Assembly: GCA_026545765.1 (NCBI GenBank) | Contig: CM048844.1 | Span: 5,456,001 to 5,520,000 of the forward strand | DNA: 64,000 bases | Reading direction: 5' to 3' | Origin: Plantago major | Lineage: Eukaryota; Streptophyta; Magnoliopsida; Lamiales; Plantaginaceae | In this document: positions 45,842 through 55,810 of the stretch, piece after piece | How the letters are laid out: the number at the start of each line of letters is the position of its first letter | Numbering within the stretch: the first letter of the stretch is position 1 | Program-made: the position numbers and the translations under genes | Notes under the pieces: generated by a model | What the model was told of the DNA's origin: nothing | The model's input: the letters and a program-made list of their open reading frames with translations, nothing else | The model's database searches: none

Positions 45842-47805
45842 AGGAAATGTATGATAGCAACCGGATTGATTTTATTGGAACTTCAAATAGAAAGTATGAA
45901 ATCCCAACAAACTTGATTATGGAAATTCAAATAGGAAGTTCAAGATCCTAACAAACAAATTTTCACGTGAAATCAAAATGTATTTTAACTATAATTAGAT
46001 TAGGTAATCCATAAAAGTAGGGATTTTATAAACTAATTACTTTTATTCGGTGACAGGCGTACATGAGAATAAAAATTCAAATATATCTATTGAATGAATG
46101 CATCAAATATTAGTGAATTATAAACCATTTATTTTTGGAGGGAATTTGCCACATCAGCTTTTTGCATACGTATCATAGCTCTTCTTTCATCTAGATCATC
46201 ACTTTTATCATATATATAGATTACCCAGTTTTATTCCTCATGCTTCCTCATTACTATTATCTAGATTATGTTTTCCAAAAGGACAACAAATTTACTAGTT
46301 AGACTTGATCTATCAAAACTAATTAGGCACTTAAATAACATTCTATATATTTAAAAGTAAGTGCATCGATTATCAATCTGACAAGCTAATACGAAACGGA
46401 CATGGCATTTTGTAACTATCTTTCGTGGGAACCGAAAGATAAGAGTGAGTACATTTATTACTAGCATTGTCATCATGTTTATAGTTAATTTGGCTTAATC
46501 CTAAATTCCTAATTATAATGTTCATGAAACAAAGAGTCATGTGTGGTCCATAATTTGACAGAATTGACACGAGAAGGTCCAATCAATCGGGAAAAAATGG
46601 AAACCAAGGAACCATATAAAGGAAGATCAAAGGCAACATCAAGAATCATGCACCATGTTTGCTATAATTTGGTAATATTCTATACTTTTCTTGCCTAACA
46701 TTTAAAAGTTGTACTTGTAGCATGCAAGAACGTGAGTCTTTTTTTAATTTATAAACCTCCAATTTTGACTTTTCCAACTGGAATAACATTCTTGCAGTTG
46801 GAGTTATATATTTTAATGTGAAAATATGCTTGATTTTGTTTTACGTTTCTTCTTACATAGTTTTAAAAAGCGGCCTTCATTAAGGCTTACAATTAGACCG
46901 GATATATTAAAACCTTTTCAATTTGACACATTACTTGCAGTTTAAGTTATTGTGCAGAATATTTCATAATATGCTCTGCGCTAATTAACAAACTTTACTC
47001 CTCTTCTTATGCATTCTTTGTGAATCGTTTCCGACACTATTTGTCATCTCGATCAACACAACGTTCGTACTGTGTAGTGAACGGATATAAACCAGTTCCT
47101 CCTTAACACCACCAATTCATGTACAATCGTTTGACACATTTAAGTGTACATCTTTATACTATTATTGATTCAAACATGAAAGGCATAGTGAAAATTAATG
47201 ATAGTGCATCAGCGGACCGTGAAGTATTTGTTAACATTTATAAGAGAGTTAATTATATTTGATTACTATTCACAGTTACAGTAAACTACTGTTTATTACT
47301 TGAAAAGGATAGTCAAACTTTATTACAAGTTGTATTACTTGAACAAAACATTTCCAATCTTGTTGACATAGGTCTTTCAGTTAGAGACACATGGAAAAGT
47401 ACTTCCACCAGATCTAATTATCTCAAGTCTAAATGACATGGCATGACTAAATTTAGAGAATGACCCTGGAAAAAATTTCTGACTGAAAGATTTCAATCTT
47501 ATCTTCCTACTGTTAGAACGGATGAGTAACGTTTTTATACACTGTATACAGATTAGCTTGCGTTTTAAAACAGTCATTTCAATCTAATACATAATATTTT
47601 TATGTTATGTAGCTAGTGATAGTTGTTCTTCAGATTATATTGTGAAAGCATAAATGAGATCATAATAATTCCCTAATTAAACTTCAAGAATTAAAACAAT
47701 TTATGAAACACACTCAAACATGATAATTGATTATCTAATACAATTTGACCCCAACATTTGTTAAAATTATGTCATCCGTCACCTTCCAAAATGATTTTCA
47801 ATGAT
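45842..47805. other. Intergenic region, nothing recognised
   Basis: AT-rich with stops in all frames. I see no domain, no clear inverted repeat and no tandem array in this stretch. Confidence 0.5.
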
Positions 47806-47832
47806 TTGAGCTCGTTTTTCAATCAAATTTAC

Positions 47833-47970
47833 CGAATCGAATCGAATCAATGGAATCGAATCGAATCGAATCGAATCGAATCGAATCGAATCGAATCAAT
47901 TGAATGGAACGGAATCGAATCAATCGAATCAATCGAATCAAAATCAAACTAATCGAATCGAATCGAATCA
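47833..47970 (+). repeat. (GAATC)n pentamer array, left
   Basis: About 138 bp of GAATC units with interspersed variants (GAATCAAT, GGAATC). It lies inside the left part of the PIF/Harbinger-like element and matches the array at 48787-48835 in orientation and sequence. Confidence 0.92.
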
Positions 47971-48127
47971 AGAAATTATTGTGTAATAATAATAACAATT
48001 ATATGATGGTATATATAATCACAATTAAAAATATATATTATTTTTGTCATCTTTCTCACATTCTTCCTACTCTTTTTTCTGTCATTTTACATTTTTATTT
48101 ATTATTGTATAACAAACTTTAAAACCA

Positions 48128-48229
48128 ACCGCGTGGAAGGTACTTTATACGATGCCTCAAATGGAAGACACATATCAAATATACGTGATTGTTGCTACCT
48201 TCACTCTGCATAATTTTATGCGCATGTAA
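48128..48229 (+). pseudogene. PIF/Harbinger transposase relic (C-terminal piece)
   Basis: The frame reads WKVLYTMPQM then IYVIVATFTLHNFMRM and stops. HARBI1-like transposases have W(K/R)IL..MP..., a short spacer, then (I/V)V.A...LHNF(I/M)R near their C-terminus, and the spacing agrees. A further fragment in another frame may continue to about 48390. No catalytic DDE residues are seen here. The call rests on this motif only. Confidence 0.55.
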
Positions 48230-48683
48230 ACTTGAAATACCGGTTTGCAACATGATATCAATGTCCAAGGTGGAGTGGATAATGATTTATTGAACCCGAC
48301 AAGGAAAGAAACGATGAATGTGGTGCAAGGCGATGACATTGAGAATTTGGCGCTCTATTCCAGGCAATATAGAGCCCGAGGAAGATAATATAGAGCCCGA
48401 GGAAGATAATATAGATGAATAAATGCCATTTTTCAATATTTGTGATATATAATATTATTTTTATAAAGTTTGGTCCGATTTTTGGTTTGGTTTAACTTGT
48501 TTTGGAGTTTTTGAACATGTAGATTTTTTGTTAGTTCAAATTGTAACTATACTCTTTATTTCATTGATCTACTAAAAGTCGTATTAAAAAGAAAGAAAGA
48601 AAAAAAAGTTGAAAATAACTCAATTGGATAAATTTTCTTATTTTCCTCGCATAAAGATCGTGTAAATAAATGATAAAATAATA

Positions 48684-48686
48684 TTA

Positions 48687-48760
<74 letters not shown>

Positions 48761-48776
48761 AATAATAATAATAATA
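48684..48776. repeat. Compound trinucleotide microsatellite
   Basis: Runs of (AAT)n, (ATT)n, then (AAC)n of about 40 bp, then (AAT)n. Together they make a 93-bp compound repeat next to the right GAATC array. Confidence 0.92.
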
Positions 48777-48786
48777 TGAATTTAAT

Positions 48787-48835
48787 GAATCGAATCGAAT
48801 CGAATCGAATGGAATCGAATCGAATCGAATCGAAT
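48787..48835 (+). repeat. (GAATC)n pentamer array, right
   Basis: Nine to ten GAATC units with one GGAATC variant, directly followed by the terminal repeat of the transposon. Same orientation as the left array. Confidence 0.92.
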
Positions 48836-48866
48836 GAGTTTTCAGTTGAAAAGAACAGAGCCTTAC

Positions 48867-49645
48867 ATCCAGAATTATTTTGAAGGAATTTCAAGGGTTA
48901 GAGTGTTATGCGGTTTCTAAGATATTCCAAATGGTTGGAGCCTCATATTACTTCTACCTTCGCTCCTAGCCATTGGTGCATGTCCTCAGAGGCCTTTTTT
49001 TAACACATTACAACCAAGTACTGTATGACAGGTCGTTACGTCTTTTTGATTATATAGTTATCATGAAATTTCTAAAGTCCAAGCTATCTTAAAATGGGAT
49101 CTCCATCTTTTCCTTTTCATATCTTAAATGGGATTTAATGGAGTAATCACTAGCTTGGGCTATACAAGAAATTTGTAAGTAATCACTAGCTTGCACGGCT
49201 AGACTATATCACAAACTTAATGATACAATGCACTAAAATTTCTTGCATAATCACCTAACTAAAAAGGACAATGGCACCAATTTCCTCATATTCCCTGCTA
49301 TCATCCTTTTTGACATTCCCACTATTAGGAATAACACTTTTCGTAATTTTGCAAGAGACCGTATCTCAAAAAGACCGGATCAACATCACATATTTAACTA
49401 TAAACACTGCAAAACTTCAGATATCGTGTGTTCAATGAACCCGTATCAAACTTGCATTACCTACATTTTGTTAACATACGATGTTTATAGCTAAACATGC
49501 GATATTTGTAACTACATATGTGATGTTAGAGATAAGAGATGTTATCTCTCACAAAAGTTACTCATAACACTTTGGTTTCTTATATATATCCAATGTAGTC
49601 TCTTCAATTTCCATTCAAGAATCCAAACAATCAAACTCTCATTTC
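48867..49645. other. Upstream region of the 493-aa gene
   Basis: No gene recognised. A TATATATAT stretch at about 49580-49588 lies roughly 60 bp before the start codon and could be the TATA box of the next gene. Confidence 0.5.
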
Positions 49646-52413
49646 ATGGCTTTTACACCTTTTCCAGATGTCTTTTCTTGGATCCAAAACCACACCATAG
49701 ATCCCACAAACAACAATTCCATGAACATATGGCGCCCTTCAAACTCATCATCACAACCATCTCTAAAACTATCCATCAACTACCACAAAAACTCATCTTT
49801 CAACCTATCAATAGTTGCAGATTACAATCTCCCAATCTCCCTCTGGACATCAAGAAACATACTCCATCAATCCACACCCAACAACTCACTCCACAACGAC
49901 ACCATTTCCGCCCTCCTGATAAACTTCATAGACGACGTTCTCAAATACGCTCCACAAAAGTTCCCCTCTTCACCAAAGCTCCTGCGAATATATGACCACA
50001 ACAACATCCAGGAGCTCTTCAACTTCTCATTCCTCAGCCTGACTTTCCTCGTCTGCATATACGAAGCTCCTGGGAACATACGTACGGCCTGCCTTAACGC
50101 GCTTAAGGACCAGCTCACGTGTCCCAAGTCCAGGGAAGTGTCTAAAGTCCTGATGAGGATGTTAGGATCCAATATTGAGGAACAATGGATACGTTCGCTG
50201 AATCTGGCGATTACTAACTGGATTTCGGAAATTAGAGCTGAAAATGTTGTGCCTTTGAGGACGCTTTCTCCACTGTTTTGCTACTCGATTTCGATGCTTG
50301 GACTGTGGAAGGTTCAGCTCTACTGTCCTGTGATCGCCATGGATGTCGAAAAGTCTAGTGGTCCGTCACCTGATGAACGCTTGATGTTTTCGCTCAACTA
50401 TAATCAGCTAGAAGGTGTGATCCAGTTGAATTACAGGGTGACGATTCATGAAAGGTGGATTGAAGTCATGGTGAACACAGATAACATAAGGTATTAATCA
50501 GTTTTCATTGTTCTTAATTAACATGTAAATGAAATTTAATTTAATTGTTCTTATTAATTAAACACAATATATAAGTATGCTTTTGCTTCACCGTTAACAA
50601 TGAAACTGATATGTTTATATTAATTCAAGTAGTTCTGGAGATAGTTTTTCCAGATATCGAGGACCAAAATTTCAATGAAAGTTGAAATTAAATGAGTTGG
50701 AGATGGCTAGTATCTAGCTTTTTTTAACTAATGTTACGTTTAGTATTTACATAAGAAAATTGTCAAGTTCATACATTTTTTGGTGCATTTCCTGCAGAGT
50801 AAATTGAGCTTATTATTGGGTGTATTTTTCTAGTTTTTTTTTTTTTTTTTGGAGAAAAATCATTTCATTCAAATAATCAACGTACATCAGGATTCGCAAA
50901 AGGAATCTCAGTGAAGCCAGAAGAATCAGACAGAATACGAGTGGCTAACAAATGAGCCAAGTTATTAGAACCACGTCTAACAAGTCTAAAAGAAACAGAA
51001 TCAAAATAAAAGGACAAAGATTTTGCTTCAAATGTTATATTCCCAATTGCAGAGAGTGAAGTCCCACTAGCCTGGAGTTCTTTCACAACATTGGAGCAAT
51101 CACCTTCAAAAATTACCTTCCTTACGTCCAGCTCGTACGCAAACACAACAGCCTGATATGCAGCCAGCCTCTGCAACCTCAGCGCTGGAAACATTCCCTG
51201 AGCTTCACCTTTTGTTATCTAGTTTTTTTTTTTCCAGTATCTAGTTTTCTTATCTAATGTTAGTAATCTTTTGTCATAAGAAAAAGGAGTAAACTGAGAT
51301 TATTAATTTTTATTGCGTGTATGTCTCTCTCCTAAAATTATCGGAAAAATCATAATTTTCAAGCACTTAAATATAAATCATATTTCCAATACCCACGTAT
51401 TTGACAAACTCACATTTTTTAATGGTATTGTCGTGTTTATTTTTATTGTATGTTATTTTAAAATAAAATCAAATGTTTCACAATAATGCTATTTTTTCTA
51501 TTTATGGTGAAGCAACTCGAAAGTAATCATGAGACTCCACTAAAAAAGATCTAGCTTAATTGCCTATCCTAAAAGTCGATAAGTTCTTTTCAAAACTCGT
51601 ACACATTGCCACCCAAGTACCCAATTAATATAGAACATGGTTTCGTTATATGATATTGTTTGTTTGGTAATAATTGCAAATGAATTAGCAATATTGGTTC
51701 TAGAAATGAATTTGCTTTCCAATTTTACAAATGAGTTTAGTTGTGTTTGATGTTTTGTAATCATATTCATGATCAGGTGCGACGTTGTGAAGCTTCTAAC
51801 TGATAAGCTAATGAGTGAACGCGGCGCTGGAGCTTCCGAAAAGCACTTCCCTTCGCGAATCACCTTGCAAATCACTCCAACCAGACAATCCAATGTGATA
51901 AGTGTTTCGGTGAGCAAGTCCTCAGAGAATCCCTCTACGGAAATTGGGGTAGAAACAGGCATAGAGGCCTCATTTGCGCCTCCAGGCGGCATAGGAATCA
52001 ACTTCTCAGCTGGAGAAACAAAGACAATTAGTTTGAAACCATGGAAGTTCGAGCAGTCAGTTTATGGAAACAGCGCGAACTTGAACTGGTTCCTGCACGA
52101 TAGTGTCAACGGGAGGGAGGTATTCTCGTCCAAGCCTTCAAAGCTCGCGTTGGTTCACCCAAAGGCGTGGTTCAAGCATCGGTATTCGAATGTGAATAGG
52201 CCTTTCACTAGACAGGGAGGGGTGATTTTTGCTGGTGATGAGTACGGGGAGAAGTTGAATTGGAAGGTGGATAAAGCATGCATGGGGAGGAGTATGGAAT
52301 GGGAGATTAAAGGATGGATTTGGCTAACATATTGGCCTAACAAGCATATGACCTTTTATACTGAGACTAGGAGGTTGGAATTTAGGGATGTTGTTACTCT
52401 TAATCTTAATTGA
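49646..52413 (+). CDS. Plant protein of unknown function, 493 aa
   Basis: Two exons, 49646-50490 and 51777-52413, join in phase to 493 aa. The N-terminal exon (282 aa) is mostly polar, with hydrophobic strands in the middle (FNFSFLSLTFLVCIYEAPG) and LSPLFCYSISMLGLW. The C-terminal exon is highly patterned and seems conserved: PGGIGINFSAGETKTISLKP, KPSKLALVHPKAWFKHRYSN, FTRQGGVIFAGDEYGE, and a final WEIKGWIWLTYWPNKHMTFY segment. I recall similar uncharacterised proteins in many plants but no function. No signal peptide, no clear membrane anchor. The intron (1286 bp) carries a 5'-truncated LINE, which explains its size. Confidence 0.8.
50705..51330. repeat. Diverged ~110-bp duplicate flanking the intronic LINE
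   Basis: Left of the LINE: AGTATCTAGCTTTTTTTAAC then TAATGTTA, ATAAGAAAA, GAGTAAATTGAGCTTATTA and a GGGTGTAT tail (about 50709-50828). Right of it: AGTATCTAGTTTTCTTATCT then AATGTTA, ATAAGAAAA, GAGTAAACTGAGATTATTA and a CGTGTAT tail (about 51236-51325). The two are diverged, so this is an old tandem duplication with the LINE between the copies. Confidence 0.7.
50845..51217 (-). mobile_element. 5'-truncated LINE (RNase H end) in intron
   Basis: The minus strand encodes a RNase H-like segment (RLAAYQAVVFAYELDVRKVI; EGDCSNVV; SFRLVRRGSNNLAHLLATRI), the last domain of many plant LINEs. It then runs into a 3' tail and poly(A), seen as T's at 50834-50850. TCTAG plus 11 T's flanks both sides (50829-50844 and 51218-51233), a plausible target duplication. 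Only the last ~370 bp inserted. Confidence 0.82.
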
Positions 52414-53540
52414 TTGTGACAAAATAACTTGAAGTTTGAGATTTAAGGAATCAACAGTCTCATATAGTGGTATATTCTTACTGACATGTATGTGCTCTCA
52501 CTTGAAGAGTGTATGAACAGTTGGTCAGATGAAATTAACTGAGGAGATTGGTAAAATGTGTGCGCACATATATATTGTTGTAACATAATATTGGAATCTA
52601 TCAAACTATTATATAAATTACTGTATGATCTAAAACTTTGAACTGATCCCATAATTCATGCTACTAGTTAGAATGGTTATAGAAGTAATTATTTTCAACT
52701 CAATATTGCAACCTATCTTTATGCTCCCAGAGAGATCCAAGTCAACCTTAAAGTACAAATCAATTATGAGACGGATAAGAAAATGTAGTGGACTAGTGGG
52801 CTTCATCACCACTTCAGTTTACAGACAAAACTTGTTGATCATATCAAATTTAACAATGCGATGTTGAATTTCACCGTTGATTGGCTCGGCTTATATTTCA
52901 TCACGATTTTGTGATCAACTCGGATTTGACTTGGGCTCGAACAAGCTCTTGCTCAACTAATGTACTGGCAAACAAGGTGAGCAAAAACTATATACTTACA
53001 CAATGGGTAAATGAAGTAATCAAGTTGCATATAAACCACATTAAACTCTCATGATATATCGAGTTTTAACAACGACACACATCTTAGTTAAAGGTGTGCT
53101 ATTATTTGAATATTTTTTTAGCCCAGATAAAAAATCTTCGCATTCGAAGTTCTCATTAGAATTTTACGCTTTCGATTCACAAAAAGCATTTATTATGAAA
53201 TACTTGTTGCTAGAAGAATAAGAATGACCACATTATATCAGTATGATAGGCGAGTGTGTAAGGAGTTGGTTGACTATAATTTTATTTAGTTTCATAAAAA
53301 CACATGAACTGCAAGAATTTTACTTTCACCAAAACATAATTAAATTGAATTGAGTTATCAACTTATCATCATATTCTAGAGTTTTGCAAGCATTTCAATT
53401 TGATATTTCACCCCAAATTAAATCCACAAAATCCCACGCCAAAAGCAATTAGAGCCAAAACCACATTCCATGTCAGCAATCCTCGTCATAAGTGAAACAT
53501 GATTCTTCCACCGTAGATTAATTCGATCAACGACTGACAA
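52414..53540. other. Intergenic region with dispersed repeat
   Basis: 3' UTR-like start, then AT-rich sequence. About 52875-52965 (GATTGGCTCGGCTTATATTT; GGGCTCGAACAAGCTC) is another degenerate copy of the GCTCGAGC repeat. No gene seen. Confidence 0.5.
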
Positions 53541-53557
53541 CCAATGAAGGTAATTGA

Positions 53558-53565
53558 CGCGGATC
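53558..53565 (+). promoter_or_regulatory. Histone octamer CGCGGATC
   Basis: An exact match to the plant histone promoter octamer, about 220 bp upstream of the H4 start codon. It is known to drive S-phase and meristem expression of histone genes. A CCAAT sequence lies nearby at about 53540. Confidence 0.85.
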
Positions 53566-53659
53566 ACTTGCCAAAAATCGAAAAATCTCAAAAATCTCCG
53601 CCAAAACTGAACCTCTCAAAAAATTCAAACTCCCGCAAATCAGATCCCCATTTCTCGCC

Positions 53660-53666
53660 TATAAAA
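53660..53666 (+). promoter_or_regulatory. TATA box of histone H4 gene
   Basis: TATAAAA lies about 115 bp before the start codon, and a pyrimidine-rich leader (CTCTCTCTTTCTC) follows it. Position relative to the octamer is as expected for plant H4 genes. Confidence 0.75.
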
Positions 53667-53721
53667 TCCCAATCCCACTCACCAATTTCATCACTCTCAA
53701 CCAATCTCTCTCTTTCTCTAA

Positions 53722-54090
<369 letters not shown>

Positions 54091-55550
54091 TTTTAGGGAT
54101 TTGTTTAGTTTGCGATTGGGAATGATGCTTGGACAGTGATGATTTGAATTGTGTTTGTAATGGAATCCAATCGTTTTATGTTTTCAATGAAATGGCTTTT
54201 GAAGTAATTCATTTGTGTTTCCTGTTTGTTTCTGATGAACTGTTCGACTGTAGATTGTTTAAAACTTTAATCTGCAGTTGCTGTTGCTAAGCATTCATTA
54301 TCTGCAAAGTCCAATATGATTTAGCCTCGTACACTGATTAATTTCATTTGTGTGGATTTTCATCTTGAATTCACAATTGTCCCTGATCACAATTTCAAAC
54401 AATCCTTAAACAACAAGTTTATTTACTTACGAATCTGAAAGTCAGACTAGCCAAATGGAAAAAACTCAATGCAGATTTGAAGAATGGAAAATCAAGACTA
54501 GCCAAATTAAAACCAACCGAATTGTTTTGGTTACGACTTTGGTGAAGTATTAGGGACGGTTTTGTAAAATGTCTAACCTCTTAGCATGGGACTACAATTA
54601 TATACTGCCTGGTTCTGGACTTCTAAACTGTTTGTGTGAAATCATTTTTAGCTAATAATGATCTTCGATTTGCCCGTCGTAACTAGTAAGCCCACAAGTC
54701 GAATACAATGCCACTATGCCAGACTATGGTCATGTAATTTGGATGAAACCTATGCAAGGTGGGTCTAACTAAATACAAATGATATCATATTTCCGAGAAT
54801 GCTGTAGTGTTTAACGGGGTGATAGGAAAACTTTTACTCTAGTGTCCATGAGCGTTAACTATTCTAATTGCGGTGCAAGTGTAAGACAAAAAAATCCGGG
54901 ATAGCATAAGCGGGATGACCGGGACACTGAAATGACATATACGGAGTATTGTACTAACCAATAAACCAAACTTACCGCACGAACATGTAAGTACATGTAA
55001 AGTTAAAAAAAATCTTATCTTAACATAATTATAAATTTAAAAGTTACAAATTCCTCACAGAGAGCCATAAAGCCAAGCATAGTAATAAAAACCGAGATTA
55101 AATTGGTCATTTTCCCCTAAAAACCATGACCTCAACACTATCCCACCAGGATTTGTCTACATCCCGATCTGAAAATCACCGAGATCGTTTGAGATTGCTA
55201 ACATGGGATAGATGTACTTTTGTTTCAGTTACATGAAAAATGCTCTGAGATCTCGTCGGTAGACAACACTAGTGTCCATATTGTAATACTTAACAACCCG
55301 TAAATTTCAGTTTTAACGTTTCATCATCAATTAAAAACCTAAATTTGGAATTTTTTTTTATTCAAATTATGGGAGAAATTCACTTCTTTCTTCTGGTACA
55401 ATAATTTTGTAAACCCCACATTTTAGTACAATTAAGATTAAGATATAAGTTCCGATACAATTGAGTCTAAGGTAATAAGTTTTGGAACCAAAAGGACCTA
55501 ATAGAAAATTAAACACCTATAGGTACAAAATGTAAAAAAACCAATAATCA
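54091..55550. other. Intergenic region, nothing recognised
   Basis: The first ~120 bp look like the H4 3' UTR. The rest is AT-rich with stops in all frames and no inverted or tandem repeats that I can support. Confidence 0.5.
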
Positions 55551-55694
55551 GACTTGATCAATCTGAAGGCGCAGGATAAGTGCCACGACAAGAGGCGCAC
55601 AATAGCAAGGCTTAGTAAGGCAGATTGGAAGCAGTTGGTGAAGAAACTGATGAGTGTGGCGGATATCACGAAGCAGCTCAAACAGTCTTTTTAA
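55551..55694 (+). other. Coding-like ORF fragment upstream of BADC
   Basis: After a possible acceptor (AATAATCAG), a 47-residue frame reads as real protein (LKAQDKCHDKRRTIARLSKA then DWKQLVKKLM), ending at a TAA. It has no start codon and a stop lies two codons upstream. It could be a last exon of an unseen gene, a pseudogene scrap, or chance in the BADC 5' leader. I do not recognise the family. Confidence 0.3.
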
Positions 55695-55810
55695 CCAAAC
55701 CATCACTCCTCCAAAAGACCAAAACTCTTGATATACTCGCTTCATAGCTCTCATTCCAGAAAACTCTTCCATTTCTCTTTGATTGGATCTCTTCGATTCG
55801 AATCGGTGCT

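Larger units (their letters stand above)
47806..48863 (+). mobile_element. PIF/Harbinger-like element with pentamer arrays, degenerate
   Basis: The right end, reverse complemented from 48863, is GGCTCTGTTCTTTTCAACTG followed by AAAACTCATTC, with TTA next to it (48864-48866). This matches the small MITEs at 16.9 and 23.4 kb. GAATC arrays lie near both ends. In between (48128-48229) there is a plus-strand frame like the end of a HARBI1-type DDE transposase. The left terminus, near 47806, is too decayed to place exactly. Microsatellites fill much of the right half. Confidence 0.6.

Noticed and set aside
47758-48122. Frames with repeated ESNRI units
   Set aside because: Translation of the GAATC pentamer array.
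47833-48835. Repeat arrays considered as a CRISPR-like array
   Set aside because: The repeats are contiguous pentamers without spacers, in a plant nuclear genome.
48556-48894. 112-codon minus-strand frame with Leu and Ile runs
   Set aside because: It is produced by the trinucleotide and GAATC repeats; no protein signal outside them.
55548-55772. 74-codon minus-strand frame
   Set aside because: Composition is not protein-like; the plus strand gives the more plausible coding signal there.
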